Assembly (NCBI GenBank): GCA_900320235.1
Contig: ONRO01000318.1
Location: forward strand, 1 to 14,594
Origin: an uncultured Eubacteriales bacterium
Lineage (GTDB): Bacteria; Bacillota; Clostridia; Oscillospirales; Acutalibacteraceae
Length of the DNA: 14,594 nt
Reading direction: 5' to 3'
Below the pieces are notes generated by a model that saw nothing but the letters and a program-made list of their open reading frames with translations, did no database searches and was not told where the DNA came from. The position numbers and the translations under genes were made by a program. Positions 8,122 to 13,402 of the stretch are shown piece after piece; positions within the stretch are counted from its first letter, which is position 1, and each line of letters begins with the position of its first letter.

Positions 8122-9264
8122 TCACCCGGAAAAAGCTCTGATAAGCATAGTGAAAATTTCTCGGAGGCTTATTTCCCGGACATCTTGCATCGCAGTAACA
8201 GGATATTTTCCAAGTGTTTCCTTTCCTTTGCTGAAAATGATATAACCGACTTTGTCACCTTTTCTGACGGGAGCATTTATGCTTTCGGGAAGAACTGTCT
8301 TTTGAACAATATTTTTATCGTCACCCTTTGAAATCAGAAAAACATCGTTTATATTTGCAGTTGTTTTGACGCTGCTGTTCATTCCGCCGGTGACCTGAAG
8401 CTCAGTAAATGCATCATCGGGGGTTCTCGGTGTGTACATGGAATATGAAGCAAAACCGAAATCCAGAATAAGTGCGGCATCCCTGAATCTGTCTTTTCCG
8501 GTTTTGCTGCCAAGTACAACAGCAATAAGACTGACCCCGTCACGTTCAGCAGTTGCAGTAATGCAGCTTCCGGCAGCTGAGGTCGTGCCGGTTTTCAGCC
8601 CTGTAATGCCGTTGTAGGTTTTCAGAAGCTTGTTTGTATTGACGATCTGAGTTTTACCGCCTCTGAGATTATCCATCCAGATATTGCTGTAATTAAAAAT
8701 CCTTCTGTGTTTTGAAAGCTCTCTGGACATAATGGCAACATCATATGCACTTGTGACATGACCGTCTTCATCAAGACCGTTGCAGTTTTTGAAAACGGTT
8801 TCTTTCATTCCAAGAGCTTTTGCCTTTTCGTTCATTTCAGAAACAAATTCATCCTCGCTTCCGCAAATGAATTCAGCAAGAGCAACAGCAGCGTCATTTG
8901 CACTTGCAACGACAGTCGCTTTGATCATATCGTCAACGCTCATTCTTTCTCCCGGTTCAAGCCAGATATCAGAGCCGCCCATAGATGCAGCGTGCTCGGA
9001 TGCAGTAACAGTATCTGTAAGACTGATCTTTCCGCTGTCGAGAGCTTCCATGACAAGTGTCAGGGTCATAACCTTGGTAATAGAAGCACATGGGCGGACT
9101 TCATGGGCATTTTTGCTGAACAGGACCTTTCCCGAACGTGAATCCATAAGCACGGCAGATGGTGCGCTGATCTCCTTTCCGGACAGTGCATCTGCAGGCA
9201 CAGATGTGCAAAGTAAAATAATCAGAACCGAAAAAACTACACAAAGTGCTGATCTGACTCTCAT
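8122..9264 (-). CDS. D-Ala-D-Ala carboxypeptidase (S11, DacF/PBP5-like)
   Basis: A secreted low-molecular-weight penicillin-binding protein removing terminal D-Ala from peptidoglycan precursors. The 380 residues begin with a signal peptide (basic MRVR, hydrophobic core about 6-20, likely cleavage near ADA-LS at 25-28). The catalytic motifs are SITK (Ser61-Lys64), SAN (121-123) and KTG (224-226). A C-terminal PBP5-type beta domain (about 285-365) ends in SLREIFTMLIRAF, the amphipathic helix that usually rests on the membrane. The start is the ATG at 9264, with GGAGG 9 bases away and an immediate signal peptide; an upstream in-frame ATG at 9333 would add a non-signal extension and is rejected. 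It is convergent with the N-anchored paralogue. A 7-bp hairpin (9291-9309) lies in its leader. Confidence 0.96.
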   Translation of the reverse strand: MRVRSALCVVFSVLIILLCTSVPADALSGKEISAPSAVLMDSRSGKVLFSKNAHEVRPCASITKVMTLTLVMEALDSGKISLTDTVTASEHAASMGGSDIWLEPGERMSVDDMIKATVVASANDAAVALAEFICGSEDEFVSEMNEKAKALGMKETVFKNCNGLDEDGHVTSAYDVAIMSRELSKHRRIFNYSNIWMDNLRGGKTQIVNTNKLLKTYNGITGLKTGTTSAAGSCITATAERDGVSLIAVVLGSKTGKDRFRDAALILDFGFASYSMYTPRTPDDAFTELQVTGGMNSSVKTTANINDVFLISKGDDKNIVQKTVLPESINAPVRKGDKVGYIIFSKGKETLGKYPVTAMQDVREISLREIFTMLIRAFSG

Positions 9265-9290
9265 AAATAAAAACCTCCGTTTTGCTAACT

Positions 9291-9309
9291 GCACAGGCAG
9301 AACCTGTGC
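9291..9309 (-). promoter_or_regulatory. Leader hairpin upstream of the DacF-like gene
   Basis: GCACAGG and CCTGTGC form a perfect 7-bp stem around a 5-base loop, 26 bases upstream of the start codon and just before the GGAGG site. A 9-base direct repeat (CCGGGAAAT on the plus strand, 9309-9317 and 9369-9377) occurs in the same leader/promoter region. GATAAT on the minus strand just upstream of the hairpin is a possible -10 without a convincing -35. The role is unknown. Confidence 0.4.
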
Positions 9310-9385
9310 CGGGAAATTATCCGGATTCATCATTTAATTAAATATATTGCAGCAAAATGGCTTTTATTCCGGGAAATACAGTAAA

Positions 9386-9421
9386 ATAAAAAAAACTGCC
9401 AATGCGAAACGCATCGACAGT
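9386..9421 (-). terminator. Rho-independent terminator of the ferredoxin gene
   Basis: On the minus strand a 12-bp stem (arms 9410-9421 and 9395-9406, two G-U pairs in RNA) with a 3-base loop is followed by a run of about seven U residues. It begins 25 bases after the ferredoxin stop codon, so it isolates this small gene from the carboxypeptidase gene downstream. Confidence 0.9.
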
Positions 9422-9445
9422 CTTTCGTTCAATTACCGTCAGAAA

Positions 9446-9616
9446 TCAGTCAGCTGACGGAGCACCTACGGGACAAACCTCAGCACAGTTGCCGCAATCT
9501 ATGCAAGTATCTGCATTGATCTCGTACTTGCCGTCACCCTCAGCAATAGCCTCAACAGGACAATCAGCTGCACATGCTCCACAGGAGATGCACTCATCAG
9601 AAATTTTGTAAGCCAT
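9446..9616 (-). CDS. 2[4Fe-4S] clostridial-type ferredoxin
   Basis: A 56-residue low-potential electron carrier with two cubane clusters, soluble in the cytoplasm. It has two eight-iron motifs: CISCGACAADCP (residues 9-20) and CIDCGNCAEVCP (38-49), each CxxCxxCxxxCP. The length, the acidic composition and the start MAYKISDEC match classical clostridial ferredoxins, which accept electrons from pyruvate:ferredoxin oxidoreductase and feed hydrogenases or Rnf/bifurcating enzymes. The ATG at 9616 follows AAAGGAGG with ideal spacing. The gene is monocistronic, with a strong extended -10 promoter (9652-9679) and its own terminator, which fits an abundant protein. The plus-strand reading frame over the same bases is a shadow. 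Confidence 0.98.
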   Translation of the reverse strand: MAYKISDECISCGACAADCPVEAIAEGDGKYEINADTCIDCGNCAEVCPVGAPSAD

Positions 9617-9651
9617 GAAAAAAGCCTCCTTTTAATATAATTCTTTAAATC

Positions 9652-9679
9652 ATTATACCACGTTTTACAAAAATTTCAA
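9652..9679 (-). promoter_or_regulatory. Ferredoxin promoter
   Basis: On the minus strand: TTGAAA as -35 (9674-9679), a 16-base spacer ending in TGG, and a perfect TATAAT -10 (9652-9657). The TG before the -10 makes it an extended -10 promoter. Transcription would start near 9645, leaving a leader of about 29 bases with the AAAGGAGG site. This fits strong constitutive expression. Confidence 0.85.
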
Positions 9680-9881
9680 GTAATATTTATATGTAATATT
9701 CACTAAATTTTTCTAAGCATTATTAATTTTCACAATAATACTGAAATGCCTGATAAACAGATATCCTGAAAATATACCGGGAGCAGGAGAACTTTTGCTC
9801 TGACGGTCATTGAAAAAACCTGATTTACATGTTATAAGAAATAAACAGCTTTTACAACTTCAAAAGATTGGATTATTACAC
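9680..9881. other. Gene-free AT-rich stretch between divergent promoters
   Basis: Part of the 405 bases between the ferredoxin and methyltransferase start codons. I find no open frame with a ribosome binding site and no strong hairpin. Only weak inverted repeats are visible: ATTATT/AATAAT near 9719-9739 and GAGCA/TGCTC at 9781-9800. Nothing here supports an RNA gene or riboswitch class that I recognise. Confidence 0.5.
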
Positions 9882-9910
9882 TTTACGAGGTGAAATGAAT
9901 ATGGTATAAT
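9882..9910 (+). promoter_or_regulatory. Promoter of the methyltransferase-rsmI-maf operon
   Basis: TTTACG as -35 (9882-9887), a 17-base spacer ending in TGG, and a perfect TATAAT -10 (9905-9910). The extended TGG-TATAAT is the same arrangement as in the ferredoxin promoter on the other strand. Transcription from about 9917 would give a leader of about 105 bases, unusually long for this window, containing three small hairpins. Confidence 0.75.
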
Positions 9911-9927
9911 TATATACAGACTGACAA

Positions 9928-10002
9928 ATCAGCAATAACCGCTGATGTGAAAAAATGCACACTATGACTTCCGGATAAATCCGGTTTTCTGTAAATATAC
10001 AG
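9928..10002 (+). promoter_or_regulatory. Structured leader with three consecutive hairpins
   Basis: Three perfect short inverted repeats follow the promoter in order. The first is ATCAGC/GCTGAT (9928-9933 with 9941-9946). The second is CCGGA/TCCGG around TAAA (9971-9984), followed at once by TTTT. The third is CTGTA/TACAG around AATA (9989-10002). The second resembles a small intrinsic terminator. The ribosome binding site AGGAGG follows about 8 bases after the third. It may be an attenuator or protein-binding leader; no known riboswitch class is recognised. Confidence 0.4.
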
Positions 10003-10021
10003 CTTTATCAGGAGGAGCATT

Positions 10022-10765
10022 ATGCTTAAGGAAGGCGAAAAGCTTGAGCCGCTCGGCGGCGGACTGAAGATAATCGTATCTGAAGAACATAAATTCTGGA
10101 CAGATACAGTGCTGCTTGCACATTTTTCAATGCCGAAAAAAAATGATAAAGCCTGTGATCTCGGCAGCGGCTGCGGACCAATACCGCTCATGTGGCTGAG
10201 AAGCGGCTGTCCGACCTTTGTAAGTGCTGTTGAAATACAGGAAAATGCATGCTCAATGTTCAGACGAAGCCTGAAGCTGAACGGAATGGACAGCAAGGTT
10301 GAAATAATATGCTCAGATCTTCGTGAACTCAGGGGAAAGCTGCCGTTTTCAGAATATGATGTAGTAGTCTGCAATCCGCCGTATAAGGCAATGGGAACAG
10401 GTATTCAAAGCTCGGACAGCGCACATCTGATCGCAAGACATGAAAGTATGTGTACAATGAATGATATTGCAGCGGCTGCAAAATCCCTGCTTCGTTTTTC
10501 AGGAAGGTTCTGTATGTGTCAGCGTCCTGAACGGCTTTGTGATGTGATGGAGGCAATGAGGGCAAATAATATCGAGCCGAAACGTCTGCGCTTTGTACAG
10601 CAGAGAAAAACAAAGGCACCGAAGCTTTTTCTGATCGAGGGACGCAGGGGAGGAAAACCCGGCGGACTGATAGTTGAGCCGGTATTGTTCATAGAAGACG
10701 AAGGCGGAAATTTTTCACAGGAAATGATAGGGATTTACGGTCAGTACAAGGAGGAATATTTATGA
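10022..10765 (+). CDS. TrmN6/YabB-type tRNA adenine-N6 methyltransferase
   Basis: A SAM-dependent class I methyltransferase of 247 residues in the group annotated as tRNA1(Val) A37-N6 methyltransferase; the Firmicutes relative is YabB. The SAM-binding motif is ACDLGSGCGPIPL (44-56). The acidic motif II is AVEIQ (69-73). The catalytic NPPY (118-121) is typical of amino-group (N6-adenine or glutamine) methylation. The early stretch FWTDTVLLAHF (25-35) is also family-like. The exact nucleotide modified in this organism is inferred. ATG at 10022 follows AGGAGG. Its stop overlaps the start of rsmI by 4 bases (ATGA), which indicates translational coupling; the yabB-rsmI pairing is common in Firmicutes. 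It is the first gene of a three-gene RNA-modification and house-cleaning operon. Confidence 0.93.
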   Translation: MLKEGEKLEPLGGGLKIIVSEEHKFWTDTVLLAHFSMPKKNDKACDLGSGCGPIPLMWLRSGCPTFVSAVEIQENACSMFRRSLKLNGMDSKVEIICSDLRELRGKLPFSEYDVVVCNPPYKAMGTGIQSSDSAHLIARHESMCTMNDIAAAAKSLLRFSGRFCMCQRPERLCDVMEAMRANNIEPKRLRFVQQRKTKAPKLFLIEGRRGGKPGGLIVEPVLFIEDEGGNFSQEMIGIYGQYKEEYL

Positions 10766-11589
10766 GCGGACGGCTTTATGTTGTGGGAACACCGATAGGA
10801 AACCTGTCAGATTTTTCCCCGAGAGCTGTCGAAACACTGAAAACTGTTGATTTTATAGCAGCAGAGGACACAAGAGTAACGGTAAAACTTCTGAACCGTT
10901 TTGAAATACATACACCAATGGTAAGCTACCATAAATATAATTCAAAAGAACGAGGAGAAGAAATATGCAGACGTCTTCTTGACGGAGAAAGCTGTGCGAT
11001 CGTGACAGACGCAGGAATGCCATGTATCTCAGACCCCGGTGAACCGCTTGTAAAAAGCTGCGGCGAACTCGGAATAGAGGTTTGCGCAGTTCCGGGACCG
11101 ACAGCAGCAATGAGTGCACTTGCAATATCAGGGCTGCCGACAGGGAGATTTACATTTGAGGGCTTTCTCAGTGTGAATAAACTGAGCAGACGAGAGCATC
11201 TGAATTCACTTGTCAGGGAACGCAGGACAATGATATTCTATGAAGCGCCGCATAAGCTGCCGAATACACTCAGGGATATGAATGCTGTATTCGGAGACAG
11301 ACGTATCTCAATAGTCAGAGAGCTTACAAAGGTGCATGAACAGGTAATACGAACAACGCTTGATCAGGCAGCGGGAAAATACGCAGACGGCTCTCTGAAG
11401 GGCGAGATAGTACTTGTAATTGAAGGCGCACCGGAGCAGGAGGAAAAAACTGAAACCCTTGAAGCGGCGGTAGAGATTGCAAGAAAAAGAGTTGAAAGCG
11501 GTATGTCAGCATCTGTTGCAGCAAAGGAAGCAGCAGAAATAACCGGCTTTAAAAAGGGTCAGATATATAAGGCTCTGATTTCGGAATGA
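10762..11589 (+). CDS. rsmI: 16S rRNA (cytidine1402-2'-O)-methyltransferase RsmI
   Basis: Methylates the 2'-O of C1402 in the decoding centre of 16S rRNA, in partnership with RsmH at the same nucleotide. The 275-residue protein is a class III (tetrapyrrole methylase-like) SAM enzyme. Motifs in order: YVVGTPIGNLSD (6-17), AAEDTR (33-38), SYHKYN (55-60), VTDAGMPCISDPG (81-93), VPGPTAAMSAL (110-120), and FEGFL (132-136) before the C-terminal domain, which ends in a KKGQIYKAL-type helix. Length is normal. The ATG overlaps the stop of the upstream methyltransferase by 4 bases, with GGAGG just before it. maf follows after a short gap. Confidence 0.97.
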   Translation: MSGRLYVVGTPIGNLSDFSPRAVETLKTVDFIAAEDTRVTVKLLNRFEIHTPMVSYHKYNSKERGEEICRRLLDGESCAIVTDAGMPCISDPGEPLVKSCGELGIEVCAVPGPTAAMSALAISGLPTGRFTFEGFLSVNKLSRREHLNSLVRERRTMIFYEAPHKLPNTLRDMNAVFGDRRISIVRELTKVHEQVIRTTLDQAAGKYADGSLKGEIVLVIEGAPEQEEKTETLEAAVEIARKRVESGMSASVAAKEAAEITGFKKGQIYKALISE

Positions 11590-11610
11590 TACAGGAAAGG
11601 AATGTTGAAA

Positions 11611-12201
11611 ATGGATATAATACTGGCATCAGCATCACCAAGAAGGAAACAGCTTCTGTCAATGATATATGCTGATTATAAAGTAATGCCGGCAGATATC
11701 AGGGAGCTGGTACCGAGGGATCTTGATGTAGAGAAATGTCCTGAATATCTTGCCAATGAAAAGGCAGCACTGATTGCACAGGGACGTGACAAATGCCTTG
11801 TCATAGGATGTGATACAGCAGTAATAAGTGAGGGAAAAATGCTCAATAAGCCCCGTGATACGAATGATGCAAGGATAATGATGAATATGTTGTCAGGTGC
11901 AGTTCATAAGGTAATCACCGGCTGTGCAGTTTATTATATGGGAAAAAGTTTCACGTTTTCGGTATCGACCGATGTTGAGTTTTTTGAGCTGTCAGAGCAG
12001 GAAATAGAGGATTATATCAATACAGCAGAGCCGTATGACAAAGCAGGAGGCTATGGAATACAGGCAAAGGGAGCACTTTTTGTAAAGGGGATACACGGAG
12101 ATTACTATAATGTAGTAGGAATGCCGGTATCAAGACTAAAGAGAGCTATAGATGAATTTCTTGACAGTGAAGAGATCAAGGAGCTTGAAAGAAACAGATA
12201 A
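11611..12201 (+). CDS. maf: Maf-family nucleoside triphosphate pyrophosphatase
   Basis: Hydrolyses non-canonical or surplus nucleoside triphosphates (dTTP/UTP type in the YhdE subgroup) to the monophosphate and pyrophosphate, and is linked to septum formation in Bacillus. The 196 residues show LASASPRRKQLL (5-16), the P-loop-like start; GCDTAV (66-71), usually GADT; KPRD (80-83); EPYDKAGGYGIQ (140-151); and GDYYNVVGMP (163-172). The Ala-to-Cys change in the acidic motif is mild, since the catalytic Asp is kept. I chose the ATG at 11611 because Maf proteins usually begin within a few residues of ILASASPRR and AGGAAAGG lies 10 bases upstream. An ATG at 11602, three codons earlier, almost touches that site. 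It is the last gene of the methyltransferase-rsmI-maf operon. Confidence 0.95.
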   Translation: MDIILASASPRRKQLLSMIYADYKVMPADIRELVPRDLDVEKCPEYLANEKAALIAQGRDKCLVIGCDTAVISEGKMLNKPRDTNDARIMMNMLSGAVHKVITGCAVYYMGKSFTFSVSTDVEFFELSEQEIEDYINTAEPYDKAGGYGIQAKGALFVKGIHGDYYNVVGMPVSRLKRAIDEFLDSEEIKELERNR

Positions 12202-12231
12202 AAAGCTGAATAAAATAGAGAAAAAAACGCA

Positions 12232-12321
12232 AAGTTTAGGTCCAGCCTTTTCAAAGGCTGGCAGGGGGGACCATTGGGGGCAGCGCCACCAATGGTCGCA
12301 CTCCGCAGAGTGAGAAAACTT
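12232..12321. repeat. Three-hairpin palindromic element, REP/MITE-like
   Basis: A compact, more GC-rich block between maf and the terminator. Hairpin 1 is CCAGCCTTT/AAAGGCTGG (12242-12261). Hairpin 2 is GACCATTGG/CCAATGGTC (12269-12277 with 12289-12297), continued inside by GGC/GCC around AGC. Hairpin 3 is CACTC/GAGTG around CGCA (12299-12312). An outer pair AAGTTT/AAACTT (12232-12237 with 12316-12321) closes the whole as a multi-branch structure. Base composition differs from the AT-rich flanks. It is not needed for termination, since a perfect terminator follows. From general knowledge of such elements in Ruminococcus-type genomes I think it is a dispersed repeat, but only one copy is in this window. 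Confidence 0.6.
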
Positions 12322-12332
12322 AAGAGAAAAAG

Positions 12333-12368
12333 AAAAAATCGATGAATATGATCATTCATCGATTTTTT
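12333..12368. terminator. Bidirectional rho-independent terminator
   Basis: A perfect 15-bp stem (AAAAAATCGATGAAT at 12333-12347 with its complement at 12354-12368) around a 6-base loop. The arms end in six A and six T, giving a U-run in both directions. It serves the maf operon from the left and the DUF3021 gene (stop at 12413) from the right. Confidence 0.93.
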
Positions 12369-12412
12369 GCTGTTATCAGGGAATGTGTATGAGGATAATG
12401 GGACATCAGAAA

Positions 12413-12850
12413 TCAGCATTGATTTTCTCTTTCCTGAAGTTTTTTAAGCTGAGAAGTAAGTTTCTTTGACTGCTGGTATTGCTGAAACCACATCATGATC
12501 TCGGCAAGAACATAAATAATGAAAACAGAAATGCCGAGCGTGATATAGAAAGTAAGCCTGTCAGAATTTTCCGGGGGAGTTATAAGAAGCATCACAATAG
12601 CTTCAATCATGGAAAGCTCAAGCAGAAGACGAATAATATACTGTAACAGAGAGGGAGTCTTGCGGTAAAAAGTAACGCATGTTGGCAGAACACAGGCAGC
12701 TGCCAGAATAATAGGGCTGAGCAGATGATAATAATGAAGTTCCATATCCGGAGTAAAAACAGATCCGAGAATAAAGCTTGCAAAAAGAATGAGAGTCACA
12801 AGAAAGAAAAACAGCTGTAATCTGGAAAGAATAAATTCTTTTAGAGTCAT
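12413..12850 (-). CDS. DUF3021-family membrane protein
   Basis: A 145-residue integral membrane protein with four predicted helices (about 11-31, 42-60, 74-93 and 101-121), followed by a cytoplasmic Gln/Lys/Glu-rich tail (122-145) likely to be helical or coiled coil. The pattern and the position right after a stand-alone LytTR gene match DUF3021, a family of small membrane partners of LytTR regulators in Firmicutes. By analogy it may hold back or sense for the regulator, but that function is inferred. The ATG at 12850 is preceded by AAAGGAGAA, which overlaps the last codons of the LytTR gene; the intergenic gap is 5 bases, so the two are co-translated from one mRNA. The terminator at 12333-12368 follows. 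Confidence 0.82.
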   Translation of the reverse strand: MTLKEFILSRLQLFFFLVTLILFASFILGSVFTPDMELHYYHLLSPIILAAACVLPTCVTFYRKTPSLLQYIIRLLLELSMIEAIVMLLITPPENSDRLTFYITLGISVFIIYVLAEIMMWFQQYQQSKKLTSQLKKLQERENQC

Positions 12851-12855
12851 ATTTA

Positions 12856-13296
12856 TTATTCTCCTTTCAGAGCTTTTTTCAGCATAGGAACATATTTTCT
12901 TGAAATAACAACCTGTTCACCCGAAAACAGTACAGCAATGAATCTGCCATTGAGAGCAGGTTTGATGGAGTTGACCTTCATCAGGTTCAGAAGCATAGAT
13001 TTAGAAATTCTGAGGAAATGCTTTTCACTCAGAATAACTTCAAGCTCGTAAAGCTTCTGACGAGTTTCAAAAACGTTGCTTTGAGTGTAAATAAAACCCT
13101 TGTTGTCAACAGATTCTATATAAAAAATATCACCCACAGCGATTTCATATATTCTGTCATCAGCAGTGCCGGTGAGCTGACCCTGTCTTGATCTGACAAA
13201 GGCAACGATCTCACGGACCTCGTCACTTATGCAGTGACAGTGAATTTCAAGCAGTTCCGGTTTGCTTCTGTCTATTTTAGTGATTTTAGTCTGCAT
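12856..13296 (-). CDS. Stand-alone LytTR-domain transcriptional regulator
   Basis: A 146-residue DNA-binding protein with no receiver domain. The C-terminal half is the LytTR domain (about 45-143): IYEIAVGDIFYIESVDNKG (49-67), TRQKLYELEVIL (78-89), FLRISKSMLLNL (94-105), NSIKPALNGRF (109-119), then VVISRKYVPMLKKAL (129-143). These are the usual positions of LytTR strands and the DNA-contact region. The N-terminal 44 residues form a small alpha/beta segment seen in other short LytTR regulators (inferred). It is coupled to the DUF3021 gene downstream by 5 bases. The ATG at 13296 has only a weak site (GGTAA). A 12-base repeat occurs both in its 5' coding region and in the gap upstream (13229-13240 and 13335-13346). 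I see no histidine kinase nearby, so activation probably does not use phosphorylation. Confidence 0.92.
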   Translation of the reverse strand: MQTKITKIDRSKPELLEIHCHCISDEVREIVAFVRSRQGQLTGTADDRIYEIAVGDIFYIESVDNKGFIYTQSNVFETRQKLYELEVILSEKHFLRISKSMLLNLMKVNSIKPALNGRFIAVLFSGEQVVISRKYVPMLKKALKGE

Positions 13297-13402
13297 AATA
13301 ATTACCGTGCCCGGATATCAGACGTTGAGCAGTAATGCAGTGACAGGAATCAAACGGAACTGTGAAATGTCTTTGCCGGTAAGAGTGAATCAGTCAGCAT
13401 TA
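13297..13402 (-). promoter_or_regulatory. Gap between hydrolase and LytTR genes
   Basis: 106 bases between the hydrolase stop and the LytTR start. I see no terminator and no convincing -35/-10 pair here. A GATAAT-like -10 lies close to the hydrolase stop, with a -35 at poor (15-base) spacing inside the hydrolase gene. The stretch holds one copy of a 12-base repeat whose other copy lies inside the LytTR gene. Read-through from the hydrolase gene is therefore possible. Confidence 0.3.

Noticed and set aside
9402..9611. Plus-strand open frame of 69 codons
   Set aside because: It is the antisense shadow of the ferredoxin gene. The minus strand has two perfect CxxCxxCxxxCP motifs, a ribosome binding site, a promoter and a terminator.
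10853..11125. Minus-strand open frame of 90 codons
   Set aside because: It is the antisense shadow of rsmI, with no ribosome binding site and a sequence typical of reverse-frame artefacts.
12232..12321. tRNA or tRNA-like gene, because of the cloverleaf-like layout
   Set aside because: Arm lengths do not fit, there is no GTTCGA-type T loop or recognisable anticodon arm, and the outer stem is only 6 bp of A/T-rich pairs.
13321..13362. LytTR-binding half-sites (GTT cores at 13321-13329 and, on the minus strand, 13354-13362)
   Set aside because: Each only approximately fits the known degenerate motif. They are in opposite orientation and not spaced as the usual direct repeat.
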